A stretch of 64,000 nucleotides of DNA from Haemophilus parainfluenzae (GCF_900638025.1 NZ_LR134481.1:1116001-1180000), one strand, 5' to 3'. Positions 11,315 through 20,698 are shown, counted from the stretch's first letter. A program made the numbers and translations. Notes: generated by a model from the sequence alone, not told the origin.

Positions 11315-11357
11315 AATGTAACGTATTTGAGAAGAAAAATCTGTGAAACTGCTCACA
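11315..11357 (-). promoter_or_regulatory. CRP-dependent (class II-like) promoter of the PTS gene
   Basis: A perfect CRP half-site pair TGTGA-N6-TCACA (11342-11357) lies upstream of the EIIBC start. On the minus strand a -10-like TACATT (11320-11315) places the predicted start at about 11308, so the CRP site is centred near -41.5, the class II activator position. The motif is seen directly; the start site is inferred. Confidence 0.8.
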
Positions 11358-11460
11358 GTTTCAATCTAACACCTTGCTTTGATGAGTTTTAGCTTATGTT
11401 GGCGTGCGGTGGATTTCCTTTTATAATGCAATCAAACTGATATGTTTATTCATTATTTTT

Positions 11461-12171
11461 ATGACAACTTTTATTGCCTACGCCAATATTCAACAACCTT
11501 TTCCTTTTGATGAAATTCCTAGGGAATTAGTCTCTGAGAATTTGCATACGGAACCAAAGGGAAATTCTCGGATAACGCAACGTCATCAATGCCGTCGATT
11601 GGCGCATTTTTTACTTTGGCAGTTGCTAAAAATAGCGGAAAAATCAACCGCACTTTTAGGGCAAATTTATCGTACACAAAGTGACAGACCACAATTTCCC
11701 GTCGAGAATATTGATTTTAATATTAGTCACTCTGGTGATTGGGTTGCTGTATTGCTGCATATTAATGAATCAGAAAAAAGTGCGGTCGGGATTGATATTG
11801 AATTTTCAAAAAAAAGGAATTTTTCTGCGCTCATGGCGCATTTTGCGCCACAAGCAGAACAAGAATGGTTTGCTAAACAGCCTGATGCAGACCTGGCCTT
11901 TTATCGTTGTTGGTGTTTGCGTGAAGCTGTATTGAAATCACAAGGCGTAGGAATAGTGAAGTTATCAAGTGTGACGCATTTGCCAGAACAACTGCAGATC
12001 TTTTCAGATTATTGTCCGAAAGGTAAGTTGATTTTTACGGATGAATTTCCTTTTTACTTTGCGGCATTTATAAATCAGTCAAAAATTCAACCGCACTTTT
12101 ATCAGTGGGATGGAAAAAATTTACTCGAAAAAAATATAAAAAAATCCTTGATTTACCAAGTAAATGAATAA
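11461..12171 (+). CDS. 4'-phosphopantetheinyl transferase superfamily protein
   Basis: Sfp/AcpT-type enzyme expected to attach the phosphopantetheine arm of CoA to a carrier protein. The family signature is visible: VGIDIEF (Mg-binding Asp/Glu) and WCLREAVLKSQG, the counterpart of WxxKEAxxK with Arg in place of the first Lys. The start at 11461 gives 236 aa, beginning MTTFIAYANIQ. A longer frame from a GTG at 11404 adds a hydrophobic stretch and begins inside an uptake-signal-like sequence; neither start has a good ribosome site. Divergent from the PTS gene. Target carrier protein unknown. Confidence 0.85.
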   Translation: MTTFIAYANIQQPFPFDEIPRELVSENLHTEPKGNSRITQRHQCRRLAHFLLWQLLKIAEKSTALLGQIYRTQSDRPQFPVENIDFNISHSGDWVAVLLHINESEKSAVGIDIEFSKKRNFSALMAHFAPQAEQEWFAKQPDADLAFYRCWCLREAVLKSQGVGIVKLSSVTHLPEQLQIFSDYCPKGKLIFTDEFPFYFAAFINQSKIQPHFYQWDGKNLLEKNIKKSLIYQVNE

Positions 12172-12174
12172 AAG

Positions 12175-12204
12175 AAAATCCTTGAAAATATTCAAGGATT
12201 TTTT
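12175..12204 (+). terminator. Intrinsic terminator after the phosphopantetheinyl transferase gene
   Basis: A 12-bp perfect stem (12175-12186 with 12191-12202), loop AATA, then TTTTTTATTTTA. Confidence 0.92.
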
Positions 12205-12299
12205 ATTTTATAAAACTTGATTCGCCACTTGTATTTTCATAGACTAACCCCATTTATTTCGATAAACTCATTAAAATTTTTAGACAAATGGAGAATGTA

Positions 12300-13541
12300 A
12301 TGTCGCAAAACGGTCCAGATCAAGATCCTTGGGGTAAACCGGGACAGAGCAGCGGTCCAAAACAGTCAGATAATTCATCAGATAAGCAAAATGAAAATGG
12401 CTGGGGCTCGCGAGACAATAAAAATCAGGAGCAATCACCACCAGATATTGAAGAAGTATTCAATAATCTGTTGAAAAAATTAGGTGGGGGTAATAAAAAA
12501 GGCGGTTCAAATAATACTTCGCCGAATATACCTTCATTCAATTTAGGTAAAATTTTACCGATCGCCGCGGTGATCGGAGGAATTATTTGGGGTGCAAGCG
12601 GTTTTTACACCATCAAAGAAGCGGAACGTGGTGTGACGTTACGTTTTGGTGAGTTTCATTCTACCGTTCAACCAGGTTTGAACTGGAAACCAACTTTCAT
12701 TGATAAAGTGGTTCCAGTGAATGTAGAACAAGTTCGCGAGCTTAAAACGCAAGGTGCAATGTTAACCAAAGATGAAAACATGGTTAAAGTGGAAATGACC
12801 GTACAATATCGTGTGCAAAATCCAGAAAAATACTTGTTTAGCGTGAGCAATGCAGATAATAGTCTTGGGCAAGCGACGGACAGTGCGCTTCGTTATGTGA
12901 TCGGCCATATGACCATGAATGATATTCTGACAACGGGTCGAGCAGTGGTGCGTGAAAATACTTGGAAAGCGTTGAACGATATTATTAAACCTTATGACAT
13001 GGGGCTTGAAGTTATTGACGTGAACTTCCAATCTGCGCGTCCACCAGAAGAAGTGAAAGATGCTTTCGATGATGCGATTAAAGCACAGGAAGACGAACAA
13101 CGTTATATTCGTGAAGCCGAAGCTTATGCTCGTGAGAAAGAGCCAATCGCTCGCGGTGACGCACAGCGTATTATAGAAGAAGCTACTGCTTACAAAGATC
13201 GTGTTGTACTTGATGCGCAAGGGGAAGTGGAACGTTTAGAACGTCTTCTACCTGAATTTAAAGCTGCGCCTGATTTGTTAAAAGAGCGTCTTTATATTCA
13301 AACCATGGAAAAAGTCATGGCAAATACGCCGAAAGTCATGTTAGATGCAAATAATGGTAACAATTTAACCATATTACCATTAGAACAATTAATGGGTAAA
13401 AAAGCGGCTCAACCGACTACTACAACGCCTGAAAGTGCGGTCAGTTCTACACCTGTTTCAACACAGGAACGTCGTGTAGAAACGCAAACGGCTCAACCAG
13501 TTCAATCAAATGAAGGCATTCGCCAAGGGAGATTTAACTAA
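12300..13541 (+). CDS. hflK: HflK, FtsH-protease modulator subunit
   Basis: SPFH/prohibitin-family inner-membrane protein that forms large cages with HflC around the FtsH protease and modulates its activity. The 413-aa product has a Gly/Asn-rich cytoplasmic N-terminus (residues 1-75), one membrane segment (about 82-100), then the SPFH domain and a charged coiled coil (EAYAREKEPIARGDAQ near 280). The start at 12300 was chosen over the ATG at 12288 because GGAG (12290-12293) sits 6 nt before it and the MSQNGPDQDPWG beginning fits the family. hflC overlaps by 1 nt. Confidence 0.95.
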   Translation: MSQNGPDQDPWGKPGQSSGPKQSDNSSDKQNENGWGSRDNKNQEQSPPDIEEVFNNLLKKLGGGNKKGGSNNTSPNIPSFNLGKILPIAAVIGGIIWGASGFYTIKEAERGVTLRFGEFHSTVQPGLNWKPTFIDKVVPVNVEQVRELKTQGAMLTKDENMVKVEMTVQYRVQNPEKYLFSVSNADNSLGQATDSALRYVIGHMTMNDILTTGRAVVRENTWKALNDIIKPYDMGLEVIDVNFQSARPPEEVKDAFDDAIKAQEDEQRYIREAEAYAREKEPIARGDAQRIIEEATAYKDRVVLDAQGEVERLERLLPEFKAAPDLLKERLYIQTMEKVMANTPKVMLDANNGNNLTILPLEQLMGKKAAQPTTTTPESAVSSTPVSTQERRVETQTAQPVQSNEGIRQGRFN

Positions 13542-14428
13542 TGCGTAAATTTTTACTTCCGATTATTGTGGTGATTGCTGCGGTGCTATATTCCAGCGTC
13601 GTGGTTGTAACTGAGGGCACTCGTGGCATCATGTTGCGTTTTAACAAAGTGCAACGTGATGCAGAAAACAAAGTGGTTGTGTATGAACCAGGTTTGCATT
13701 TCAAATTGCCTTTAATTGATAGCATTAAAGTGCTTGATGCGCGTATTCGTACCCTTGATGGTTCTGCTACTCGTTTTGTGACAGTCGAGAAAAAAGACTT
13801 GTTGGTGGATTCCTATGTGAAATGGAAAATCAGCGATTTCGGTCGTTTCTATACTGCAACGGGTGGTGGCGATTATAACCAAGCTGCAAGCTTATTAAGC
13901 CGTAAAGTGAATGACCGTCTGCGTTCAGAAATAGGTACTCGTACAATTAAAGATATCGTTTCAGGTACCCGTGGTGAATTAATGGCGGGGGCGAAAAAAG
14001 CGTTAAATTCAGGGCAGGATAGTACCTCTGAATTAGGGATTGAAGTCGTCGATGTTCGTGTAAAACAAATCAATTTACCGGATGAAGTTTCTTCTTCGAT
14101 TTACCAACGTATGCGTGCAGAACGTGATGCCGTTGCGCGTGAACACCGTTCTCAAGGTAAAGAAAAGGCTGCCTTCATTCAAGCAGACGTGGATCGTAAA
14201 GTCACCTTGATCTTAGCGAATGCAAACAAAACTGCACAAGAATTACGTGGTAATGGTGATGCGGCAGCAGCGAAATTGTATTCTCAAGCTTTTGCTCAAG
14301 AACCACAGTTTTATAGCTTTATTCGTAGCTTAAAAGCCTATGAAAGCAGCTTCGAAGGTTCAGGTAATATGATGATCTTGAAACCAGACAGTGATTTCTT
14401 CCGCTTTATGCAAGCGCCAAAGAAATAA
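13541..14428 (+). CDS. hflC: HflC, FtsH-protease modulator subunit
   Basis: Partner of HflK in the HflKC-FtsH membrane complex. An N-terminal membrane segment (about 4-20) is followed by the SPFH domain (VVTEGTRGIMLRFNKVQ) and a C-terminal helical region. The 295-aa length is as in H. influenzae, shorter than the 334-aa E. coli protein. The ATG at 13541 shares one base with the hflK stop (TAATG), indicating translational coupling. Confidence 0.95.
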   Translation: MRKFLLPIIVVIAAVLYSSVVVVTEGTRGIMLRFNKVQRDAENKVVVYEPGLHFKLPLIDSIKVLDARIRTLDGSATRFVTVEKKDLLVDSYVKWKISDFGRFYTATGGGDYNQAASLLSRKVNDRLRSEIGTRTIKDIVSGTRGELMAGAKKALNSGQDSTSELGIEVVDVRVKQINLPDEVSSSIYQRMRAERDAVAREHRSQGKEKAAFIQADVDRKVTLILANANKTAQELRGNGDAAAAKLYSQAFAQEPQFYSFIRSLKAYESSFEGSGNMMILKPDSDFFRFMQAPKK

Positions 14429-14451
14429 ACGAGAGATAATAAAAAGTAAAG

Positions 14452-14477
14452 TGCGGTTAGAAATAACCGCATTTTTA
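14452..14477 (+). terminator. hflKC terminator with GAAA tetraloop
   Basis: Stem TGCGGTTA/TAACCGCA (14452-14459 with 14464-14471) closed by a GAAA tetraloop, then TTTTTATT. The 5' arm contains an uptake-signal core (AAAGTGCGGTTA). Confidence 0.88.
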
Positions 14478-14663
14478 TTGCTGAATTTTAGGGACATCTC
14501 TATTTATAAGTTAAAAACACCTGTAATGCAATCAATCACATCCATAGCCAAATTAAATCAAATCCACATAAAATATAAGCCAATTTTTTGGCATAATCAC
14601 CTTGCTTTTTAAGCTTTCTCTTTCTTTTTATATTTATATTTTATTGATCATTTGGAGGATTAG

Positions 14664-16052
14664 ATGAAAAAACTGATTATTGGCGGAGCAGCCATTGCAG
14701 TATTGGGTTATTTGGGGGTTGTGGGGTATCTACATCAATTTGATAACAAGAATGCAGCCCAACTTTTAATGGAAAATCGCTATACGGGCGAACAAGAAAA
14801 AGTGGCAAAAGCGTTGTTTGATAACAGCTGCCAATATTGCCATAGTCCAAACACACCTCTTCCATTTTATTCAAAATTTCCGATTGTGGGTGACCAAATG
14901 CAATCGGATATTCAGAATGGGCTTAGAGCCTTCCGCTTAGATCGTTTAGTTGAAGGCTTAAAAGATCCGAGCAAATTATCCCAAGCTGATTTAGCAAAAT
15001 TACAACGTGTACTAGAAAATAACGAAATGCCAATTGCTAAATTCAGACATCTCCACTGGGGAAGCAAACCAGATGAGCAAGAAAAAGTAGCGTTGCTTAA
15101 CTGGATTAGTGAAGCACGTAAAATGTCTTTACCAAAAGAAACACCAAATGTTGATGCCGATCGTTTAGTTCAACCGATTCCAGACAGTATTGCGACTGAT
15201 GAAGCAAAAGTCGCATTAGGCCATGATCTTTTCTTTGATGGTCGTTTATCAGGCGATGGTTCTATTCAATGTCATACTTGTCACCAATTAGACAAAGGTG
15301 GTGTGGATAGACTTGAAACTTCAACCGGGATTGAAGGTAAAAAAGGTCCAATTAACGCGCCAACCGTGTTCAATGCAGCATTTAACTTTGTGCAATTCTG
15401 GGATGGCCGTGCGGCAGATTTAGCTGATCAAGCAAAAGGTCCTCCAACAAATCCAGTAGAAATGGGCTCTCATTCTTGGGATGATATTGTTGCGCGTTTT
15501 GAAATGGATGAAGAATTCAAAAAAGCATTCTTAAAAGAATATCCACAAGTGACGAAAGAAACCTTAACTCACGCGATTGGTGAATATGAAAAAACATTAA
15601 TTACGCCAAATAGTGATTTCGACCGTTATTTGAAAGGGGATAAAACAGCCTTGACTGAGCAACAAGTTCGCGGTTATGAGTTATTCAAACAACATAAATG
15701 CGATACTTGTCATACTGGTGTAGCAATGGGCGGACAATCTTATGAATACATGGGACTCTACGGCGATTACTTTAAAGATCGTGGTACGCCATTAACTGAT
15801 GCAGATGAGGGTCGCTTTGCACAAACTAAAGATCCATTCGATATGCATCGCTTTAAAGTGCCAACTTTACGTAACATCGCACTTACCGCTCCATATTTCC
15901 ATGATGCGTCAGCAAAAGAGCTAAAAGATGCTGTGAGCGCAATGTTGAAATACCAAAGCAACGTACAACAGCCTACTCAAAAAGATGTTGAAGATATTAC
16001 CTCTTTCTTAGAAAGTTTAACAGGTGAATTTAAAGGTGAAAAATTAAAATAA
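14664..16052 (+). CDS. Triheme cytochrome c (quinol) peroxidase
   Basis: Membrane-anchored cytochrome c-type peroxidase that reduces hydrogen peroxide on the periplasmic side. The 462-aa protein has an N-terminal signal anchor (residues 4-22) and three haem-binding CxxCH motifs: CQYCH at 56-60, CHTCH at 203-207 and CDTCH at 346-350. Classical CcpA has only two; the extra N-terminal haem defines the triheme group of E. coli YhjA and the Aggregatibacter quinol peroxidase, which take electrons from quinol. GGAGGA precedes the ATG. It stands alone between two terminators. Quinol as donor is inferred from the family. Confidence 0.9.
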   Translation: MKKLIIGGAAIAVLGYLGVVGYLHQFDNKNAAQLLMENRYTGEQEKVAKALFDNSCQYCHSPNTPLPFYSKFPIVGDQMQSDIQNGLRAFRLDRLVEGLKDPSKLSQADLAKLQRVLENNEMPIAKFRHLHWGSKPDEQEKVALLNWISEARKMSLPKETPNVDADRLVQPIPDSIATDEAKVALGHDLFFDGRLSGDGSIQCHTCHQLDKGGVDRLETSTGIEGKKGPINAPTVFNAAFNFVQFWDGRAADLADQAKGPPTNPVEMGSHSWDDIVARFEMDEEFKKAFLKEYPQVTKETLTHAIGEYEKTLITPNSDFDRYLKGDKTALTEQQVRGYELFKQHKCDTCHTGVAMGGQSYEYMGLYGDYFKDRGTPLTDADEGRFAQTKDPFDMHRFKVPTLRNIALTAPYFHDASAKELKDAVSAMLKYQSNVQQPTQKDVEDITSFLESLTGEFKGEKLK

Positions 16053-16073
16053 TCTTTTGAGTTATCAATAGAA

Positions 16074-16099
16074 ACGACCGCAAGTGCGGTCGTTTTTTA
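16074..16099 (+). terminator. Terminator after the peroxidase gene
   Basis: Stem ACGACCGC/GCGGTCGT (16074-16081 with 16086-16093) around AAGT, then TTTTTTAT. The loop and 3' arm form a perfect uptake core AAGTGCGGT. Confidence 0.9.
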
Positions 16100-16164
16100 T
16101 AAGTGTTGTTTAGCAAAAAGAAGAAAATTCAATAATATGAGCTTATCTTATTTTAGACTCAGTA

Positions 16165-16421
16165 TTATTCTTTGAATTGGTCATGAACTAAAACGTGATT
16201 CACCGTCTGACAATGTTTTACGGTGTAAATCAAACCATTCCTGACATAAAAACTTAATGCGGGTAAATCGCTTGATTCCAAAATTTGTACAGAATCAACC
16301 ACTCTTGTTCTTTGACTTGATTGTAAAAACGTAACGCCTCGCCTTTGGTTAAAAATCGCTTGCCATTTACATAAACTTCCGCAAGCTATCTGTCATTTTT
16401 AGTGTCTTTACGACCTACCAT
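16165..16421 (-). pseudogene. Remnant of a small unknown protein (one stop, one frameshift)
   Basis: Read on the minus strand from the ATG at 16421, the frame begins MVGRKDTKNDR and meets an in-frame TAG. It resumes as LAEVYVNGKRFLTKGEAL and runs on to QVKEQEW, then must shift frame to continue as VDSVQILESSDLPALSFYV down to a stop at 16165-16167. The restored product would be about 85 aa. I do not recognise the family. It overlaps the 3' end of the upstream broken gene by 14 nt, so the two were probably an operon. Confidence 0.6.
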
Positions 16422-17034
16422 TTATGCCAACTACGTTGTTTTTTCCTACAACAAGCTTGAATAATGCCGTCGTATTCGGGAAGAATGTTTTATAATCATC
16501 ATTAATATCATTTATTAGTTTACGTATTCTGACTTCATTAATTCTAGAATTTTGTTCTATTAAATTTGTTACGTCATTTATTACTTTTAACAAGGAAGCT
16601 AAAAGATTATCAATTTCTAGTTTATATGATTTATCAAACATATATAGCGTTGATAAACTATGTGCTATATCCCAAAAAATTTTTAGTTGGATAGTGTGAT
16701 ATTATTTTATTTCATCGATTGATTTAAAACCTTTGGAAGGAAAGAAGACCGCGTGTGTATCAAAATCAATGATATTTCTCGCAACCTTGCTTTTTAAATC
16801 AGGTATTTTTTGTTTTTTCCAAGAGCTTATCCCGATGGCAGTAAAAAGCATAATAATTAATGTACTTAAAGAGCTAATCCAATCCGTGATTTTAACCCCT
16901 TTAAATTCACTAAATGAAAAAATAAACGCAACACAAGCCACTGCAAACGCAATCACAAATGGATAAACAACTAACCACAATAAAAAATCTATTATTGGAT
17001 ATTTAGAATCCTGACTTAAAAACTTCTTTATCAT
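16408..17034 (-). pseudogene. Two-helix membrane protein interrupted by an in-frame stop
   Basis: The 110-codon frame from 17034 ends at a TAA (16702-16704). The same frame continues without other stops through 20 codons to an ATG at 16641 and on to 16408. The whole is one 209-codon frame with a single nonsense codon. The N-terminal half has two membrane segments (FLLWLVVYPFVIAFAVACVA at about 17-36, WISSLSTLIIMLFTAIGIS at about 52-70). The C-terminal half is a soluble, helix-rich segment. Family not recognised. Whether the 77-aa distal part is translated separately is unknown. Confidence 0.6.
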
Positions 17035-17040
17035 CTATTA

Positions 17041-17431
17041 TTTAATTCATTATCAATTAGATAATTATTTATATTTTGTGCCCAAGGTTGCTTTAATGTT
17101 ATTTTTTGATTAATAGGCGTAACTATCTTCTGCAAATTTGTTTAGAACGAGAATAATTATGTCAAATGACACAATATGGATATATGCCAATATTTACCAA
17201 TTAAGGAGTTTAGACAATGAGTAATCAAAATGCAATTTGTATAAATGTATAGGTTTGTGAGCAGTTACAGTATGTTGCTTTATAAAGTATTTTTGTCTTT
17301 TACGTGATAGTTAATAAGAAAATTTAATTTCATTTTTAATGATTGGCGACATCGCTACTAAGATAAATGATTTATAAATGAAAGTGTGAAAAAACGAAAT
17401 TTTACCTCGACTTTATCGCCACTTAAAAAAT
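17041..17431. other. AT-rich stretch with two overlapping mini-ORFs
   Basis: About 390 bases between the broken membrane gene and the tRNA cluster. The only structure I see is two tiny plus-strand frames. One starts at 17159 (21 aa, beginning MSNDTIWIYANIYQ). The second starts at 17217 (11 aa, MSNQNAICINV), overlaps the end of the first, and is preceded by a strong AAGGAG. They could be a leader, a truncated gene remnant or chance. The rest shows nothing recognisable. Confidence 0.3.
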
Positions 17432-17507
17432 TGGTGGGTCGTGAAGGATTCGAACCTTCGACCAACGGATTAAAAGTCCGCTGCTCTACCGACTGAGCTA
17501 ACGACCC
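17432..17507 (-). tRNA. tRNA-Lys (TTT)
   Basis: Complete cloverleaf on the minus strand, 76 nt with encoded CCA: acceptor GGGTCGT pairing with ACGACCC, D-arm TAGCTCAGTCGGTAGAG, anticodon TTT, T-arm GGTTCGAATCC. Last gene of a four-tRNA transcript. Confidence 0.97.
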
Positions 17508-17557
17508 AATTAGATGATTTTAAAGTAAATTTTAAAATCTTTAGATTGGTGTTTAAA

Positions 17558-17644
17558 TGGTGCCCGAAGCCAGACTTGAACTGGCACGCCTCGAAAGGCG
17601 AGGGATTTTAAATCCCTTGTGTCTACCGATTCCACCACTCGGGC
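17558..17644 (-). tRNA. tRNA-Leu (TAA)
   Basis: An 87-nt class II tRNA on the minus strand with long variable arm and encoded CCA; acceptor GCCCGAG pairing with CTTCGGGC, anticodon TAA. It corresponds to leuZ in the E. coli glyW-cysT-leuZ operon. Confidence 0.96.
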
Positions 17645-17672
17645 ATTGAGTGATTAACTAACTACGTGGTTA

Positions 17673-17746
17673 TGGAGGCGTGTCCCGGAGTCGAACCGAG
17701 CTACATGGATTTGCAATCCAGTGCATAACCGCTTTGCTAACACGCC
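17673..17746 (-). tRNA. tRNA-Cys (GCA)
   Basis: A 74-nt cloverleaf on the minus strand with encoded CCA; acceptor GGCGTGT, anticodon GCA, T-loop GGTTCGACTCC. Corresponds to cysT of the E. coli operon. Confidence 0.96.
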
Positions 17747-17753
17747 GTTAGTT

Positions 17754-17829
<76 letters not shown>

Positions 17830-17849
17830 ATACGCTGTTAGTGCGGTGC

Positions 17850-17877
17850 ATTTTACGGGAATTTGAAATTCTGTCAA
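17850..17877 (-). promoter_or_regulatory. tRNA operon promoter
   Basis: On the minus strand a perfect -35 TTGACA (17877-17872), a 16-nt spacer and TAAAAT (17855-17850). The GC-rich discriminator GCACCGC just downstream is typical of stringently controlled stable-RNA promoters. It lies about 20 nt before tRNA-Gly. Confidence 0.88.
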
Positions 17878-18024
17878 TCGAAGATCTAAAAAAAAAATTC
17901 AAATGTTGAAAAAATCTTCGTTTCGGTTGAAATTAAAGCAAAATTTGATACAAGAACATAATTTTCACTGAGTTTTCAATTTCTACTTTTATCATGATTG
18001 GGTTTGTGACAAAATTGGAACGTT

Positions 18025-18038
18025 TTGATCACAATCAA
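18025..18038. promoter_or_regulatory. Perfect FNR-type box upstream of metB
   Basis: TTGAT-CACA-ATCAA matches the FNR consensus TTGAT-N4-ATCAA in all ten positions. It ends 47 nt before metB. If the adjacent TATAAA (18040-18045) is the -10, the box covers the -35 region and would repress; a start further downstream would allow activation. Confidence 0.6.
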
Positions 18039-18085
18039 ATATAAAGAAAAGTGCGGTCAAATTTTTGATATTTTAGAGGTAAATG

Positions 18086-19195
<1,110 letters not shown>

Positions 19196-19312
19196 TTAGT
19201 TTTTATCAATCGGACTAATCTGTGCAATTCAATATGCCTTGTGCTATTATGCATAACATCGATTAACGCTAGGTGTTGATTTGTCAGCATCTTATTAAAT
19301 AAGGAAACAAAA

Positions 19313-19636
19313 ATGAGCGAAGTATTACATATTAATGATGCAGATTTTGAAACTGCGGTTGTGCAATCAGATATCCCAGTATTAGTGGATTTCTGGGCAC
19401 CTTGGTGTGGTCCTTGCAAAATGATTGCGCCAATTTTAGATGAAATTGCACCTGAATTTGCAGGTAAAGCAAAAATCGTTAAAATCAATGTTGATGAAAA
19501 CCAATTAGTTGCAGGTCAATTTGGTGTACGTAGTATCCCAACTTTACTACTTTTCAAAAATGGCCAACTTGTTGCAACACAAGTCGGTGCGTTACCAAAA
19601 AATCAATTAGCGGCGTTTATTAATCAACACCTATAA
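19313..19636 (+). CDS. trxA: Thioredoxin
   Basis: Small cytoplasmic disulfide reductase, 107 aa, with the canonical active site WCGPC (Cys32 and Cys35), the preceding VDFWAPW strand and the cis-proline SIPTLLLF loop near residue 75. Reduced by thioredoxin reductase; donates electrons to ribonucleotide reductase and other proteins. Single gene 117 nt after metB, with TAAGGAAAC before the ATG and a strong terminator after it. Confidence 0.95.
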   Translation: MSEVLHINDADFETAVVQSDIPVLVDFWAPWCGPCKMIAPILDEIAPEFAGKAKIVKINVDENQLVAGQFGVRSIPTLLLFKNGQLVATQVGALPKNQLAAFINQHL

Positions 19637-19653
19637 TTGAGTTATTAAACACA

Positions 19654-19698
19654 AAGAGCGGTCAAAAATAGCGATGTTTTTGACCGCTCTTATTTTTT
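19654..19698. terminator. Bidirectional terminator between trxA and the ligase gene
   Basis: A 15-bp perfect stem (19654-19668 with 19677-19691) with an 8-nt loop and TATTTTTT tail. The arms are the GAGCGGTCA variant of the uptake signal. Its 3' part overlaps the last codons of the convergent ligase gene. Confidence 0.92.
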
Positions 19699-20499
19699 CT
19701 CTCGCCAATAAGTAGCAAAACGAGGTTTCCCAGAATTAGTTAATCCTCGATATTTGTAGGTAATCGTGCTACCAATAGGTGGTGGATTTTCGCGCTCACT
19801 CAGATTAAATCCTGAACCAATTTTGAATTTTCCACGATGATTTGCACAGGTGAGTGATCCGAGTATATTCTCAAATTGTCCTTTCCCTTTGTGATGTGCT
19901 ATCACTGTGCACTCTTCATCATAAGTGCTTTTTAACTTTAAAATTTGTGTACTGCGTTTTCTTTCGTAAGGTGCATTAGGATTACGTAACACAACACCTT
20001 CACCTTTTTTCCTTTCAATTTCATGTAAATACTCGAATAAATGTGTTTTATCTCGTATCGGAATTTGCGGAATAATCTTGATATAAGGAGTAGGGTGATC
20101 TTTCAAATAATCTTCTAAGTTTTCGAGGCGTTCAAAGAGATTTCCTGAGGCATTCGGTACATCAAAAACATAAAGTGTTAATTTTGCCCAATTATCACCT
20201 TTAAAGGATTTTGTGATAGAAGCAATTTCTTCAAATTGATTACGTTCACTAAATATCTCACCATCAATAGCAAAAGGTGGAAATTGAGCGGTAAAATAGG
20301 TCGGTACGGGCAAGGGCAGTCCTTGACGACTTAATAATGTTTTGCCATCCCAATAACCTCGTACCCCATCTAATTTTTCTGACATTACCCAACCTTGAAC
20401 ATCTTGGTTTTCATAGGTACCTAATAGCATTAAATCATTATCATTCGCCCAAGTTATTTGACTGAATAACATACAAAGTAATAAATAAACTACTCGCAT
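19690..20499 (-). CDS. Periplasmic ATP-dependent DNA ligase (LigE type)
   Basis: A minimal ATP-dependent ligase of 269 aa with a signal peptide (residues 1-18, ending ITWA), matching the H. influenzae secreted ligase. The AMP-accepting lysine is Lys42 in SEKLDGVRGYW. Other nucleotidyl-transferase motifs are IDGEIF, EGVVLRN and ILKLKS, and an OB-fold forms the C-terminal third. Such ligases belong to competence regulons and probably seal nicks in DNA being taken up. AAGGAG precedes the ATG by 6 nt, and a perfect CRP-S (Sxy-dependent) site lies 69-84 nt upstream, supporting that role. Confidence 0.93.
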   Translation of the reverse strand: MRVVYLLLCMLFSQITWANDNDLMLLGTYENQDVQGWVMSEKLDGVRGYWDGKTLLSRQGLPLPVPTYFTAQFPPFAIDGEIFSERNQFEEIASITKSFKGDNWAKLTLYVFDVPNASGNLFERLENLEDYLKDHPTPYIKIIPQIPIRDKTHLFEYLHEIERKKGEGVVLRNPNAPYERKRSTQILKLKSTYDEECTVIAHHKGKGQFENILGSLTCANHRGKFKIGSGFNLSERENPPPIGSTITYKYRGLTNSGKPRFATYWREKK

Positions 20500-20567
20500 A
20501 ATATCTCCTTTTAAATTGTTTGAGTTTAAAAAGTGCGGTCATTTTTTGAAGTGTTTTTTAGTGAATT

Positions 20568-20583
20568 TGCGATAGGTGTCGCA
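20568..20583 (-). promoter_or_regulatory. CRP-S (competence, Sxy-dependent) site
   Basis: TGCGATAGGTGTCGCA is a perfect TGCGA-N6-TCGCA palindrome, the form of CRP site that needs Sxy (TfoX) in Haemophilus and marks competence genes. It is upstream of the DNA ligase gene on the minus strand; gmhA diverges on the other side, 116 nt away. Confidence 0.88.
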
Positions 20584-20698
20584 AAATAATGAGAAGTAAG
20601 CTGAAAAATAGAGAGATAAGAAAGAGCGCTAGATTATTTGAAATGAACGCTATACAATGCCAACGCGATTTCGAATTTTAATTTTTAAGGAGAATAAA

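Noticed and set aside
11404..11460. GTG start of the phosphopantetheinyl transferase giving a hydrophobic leader
   Set aside because: It begins inside a GTGCGGT uptake-signal-like sequence, lacks a ribosome site, and the enzyme family is cytoplasmic without a leader.
12762..13220. 152-codon minus-strand frame inside hflK
   Set aside because: Shadow of the coiled-coil coding region of hflK.
14641..14660. FNR box upstream of the peroxidase gene
   Set aside because: Only one half-site (TTGAT) fits; the other half is TGGAG.
16733..16966. 77-codon plus-strand frame
   Set aside because: Antisense of the broken membrane protein gene; the minus-strand reading explains the hydrophobic segments better.
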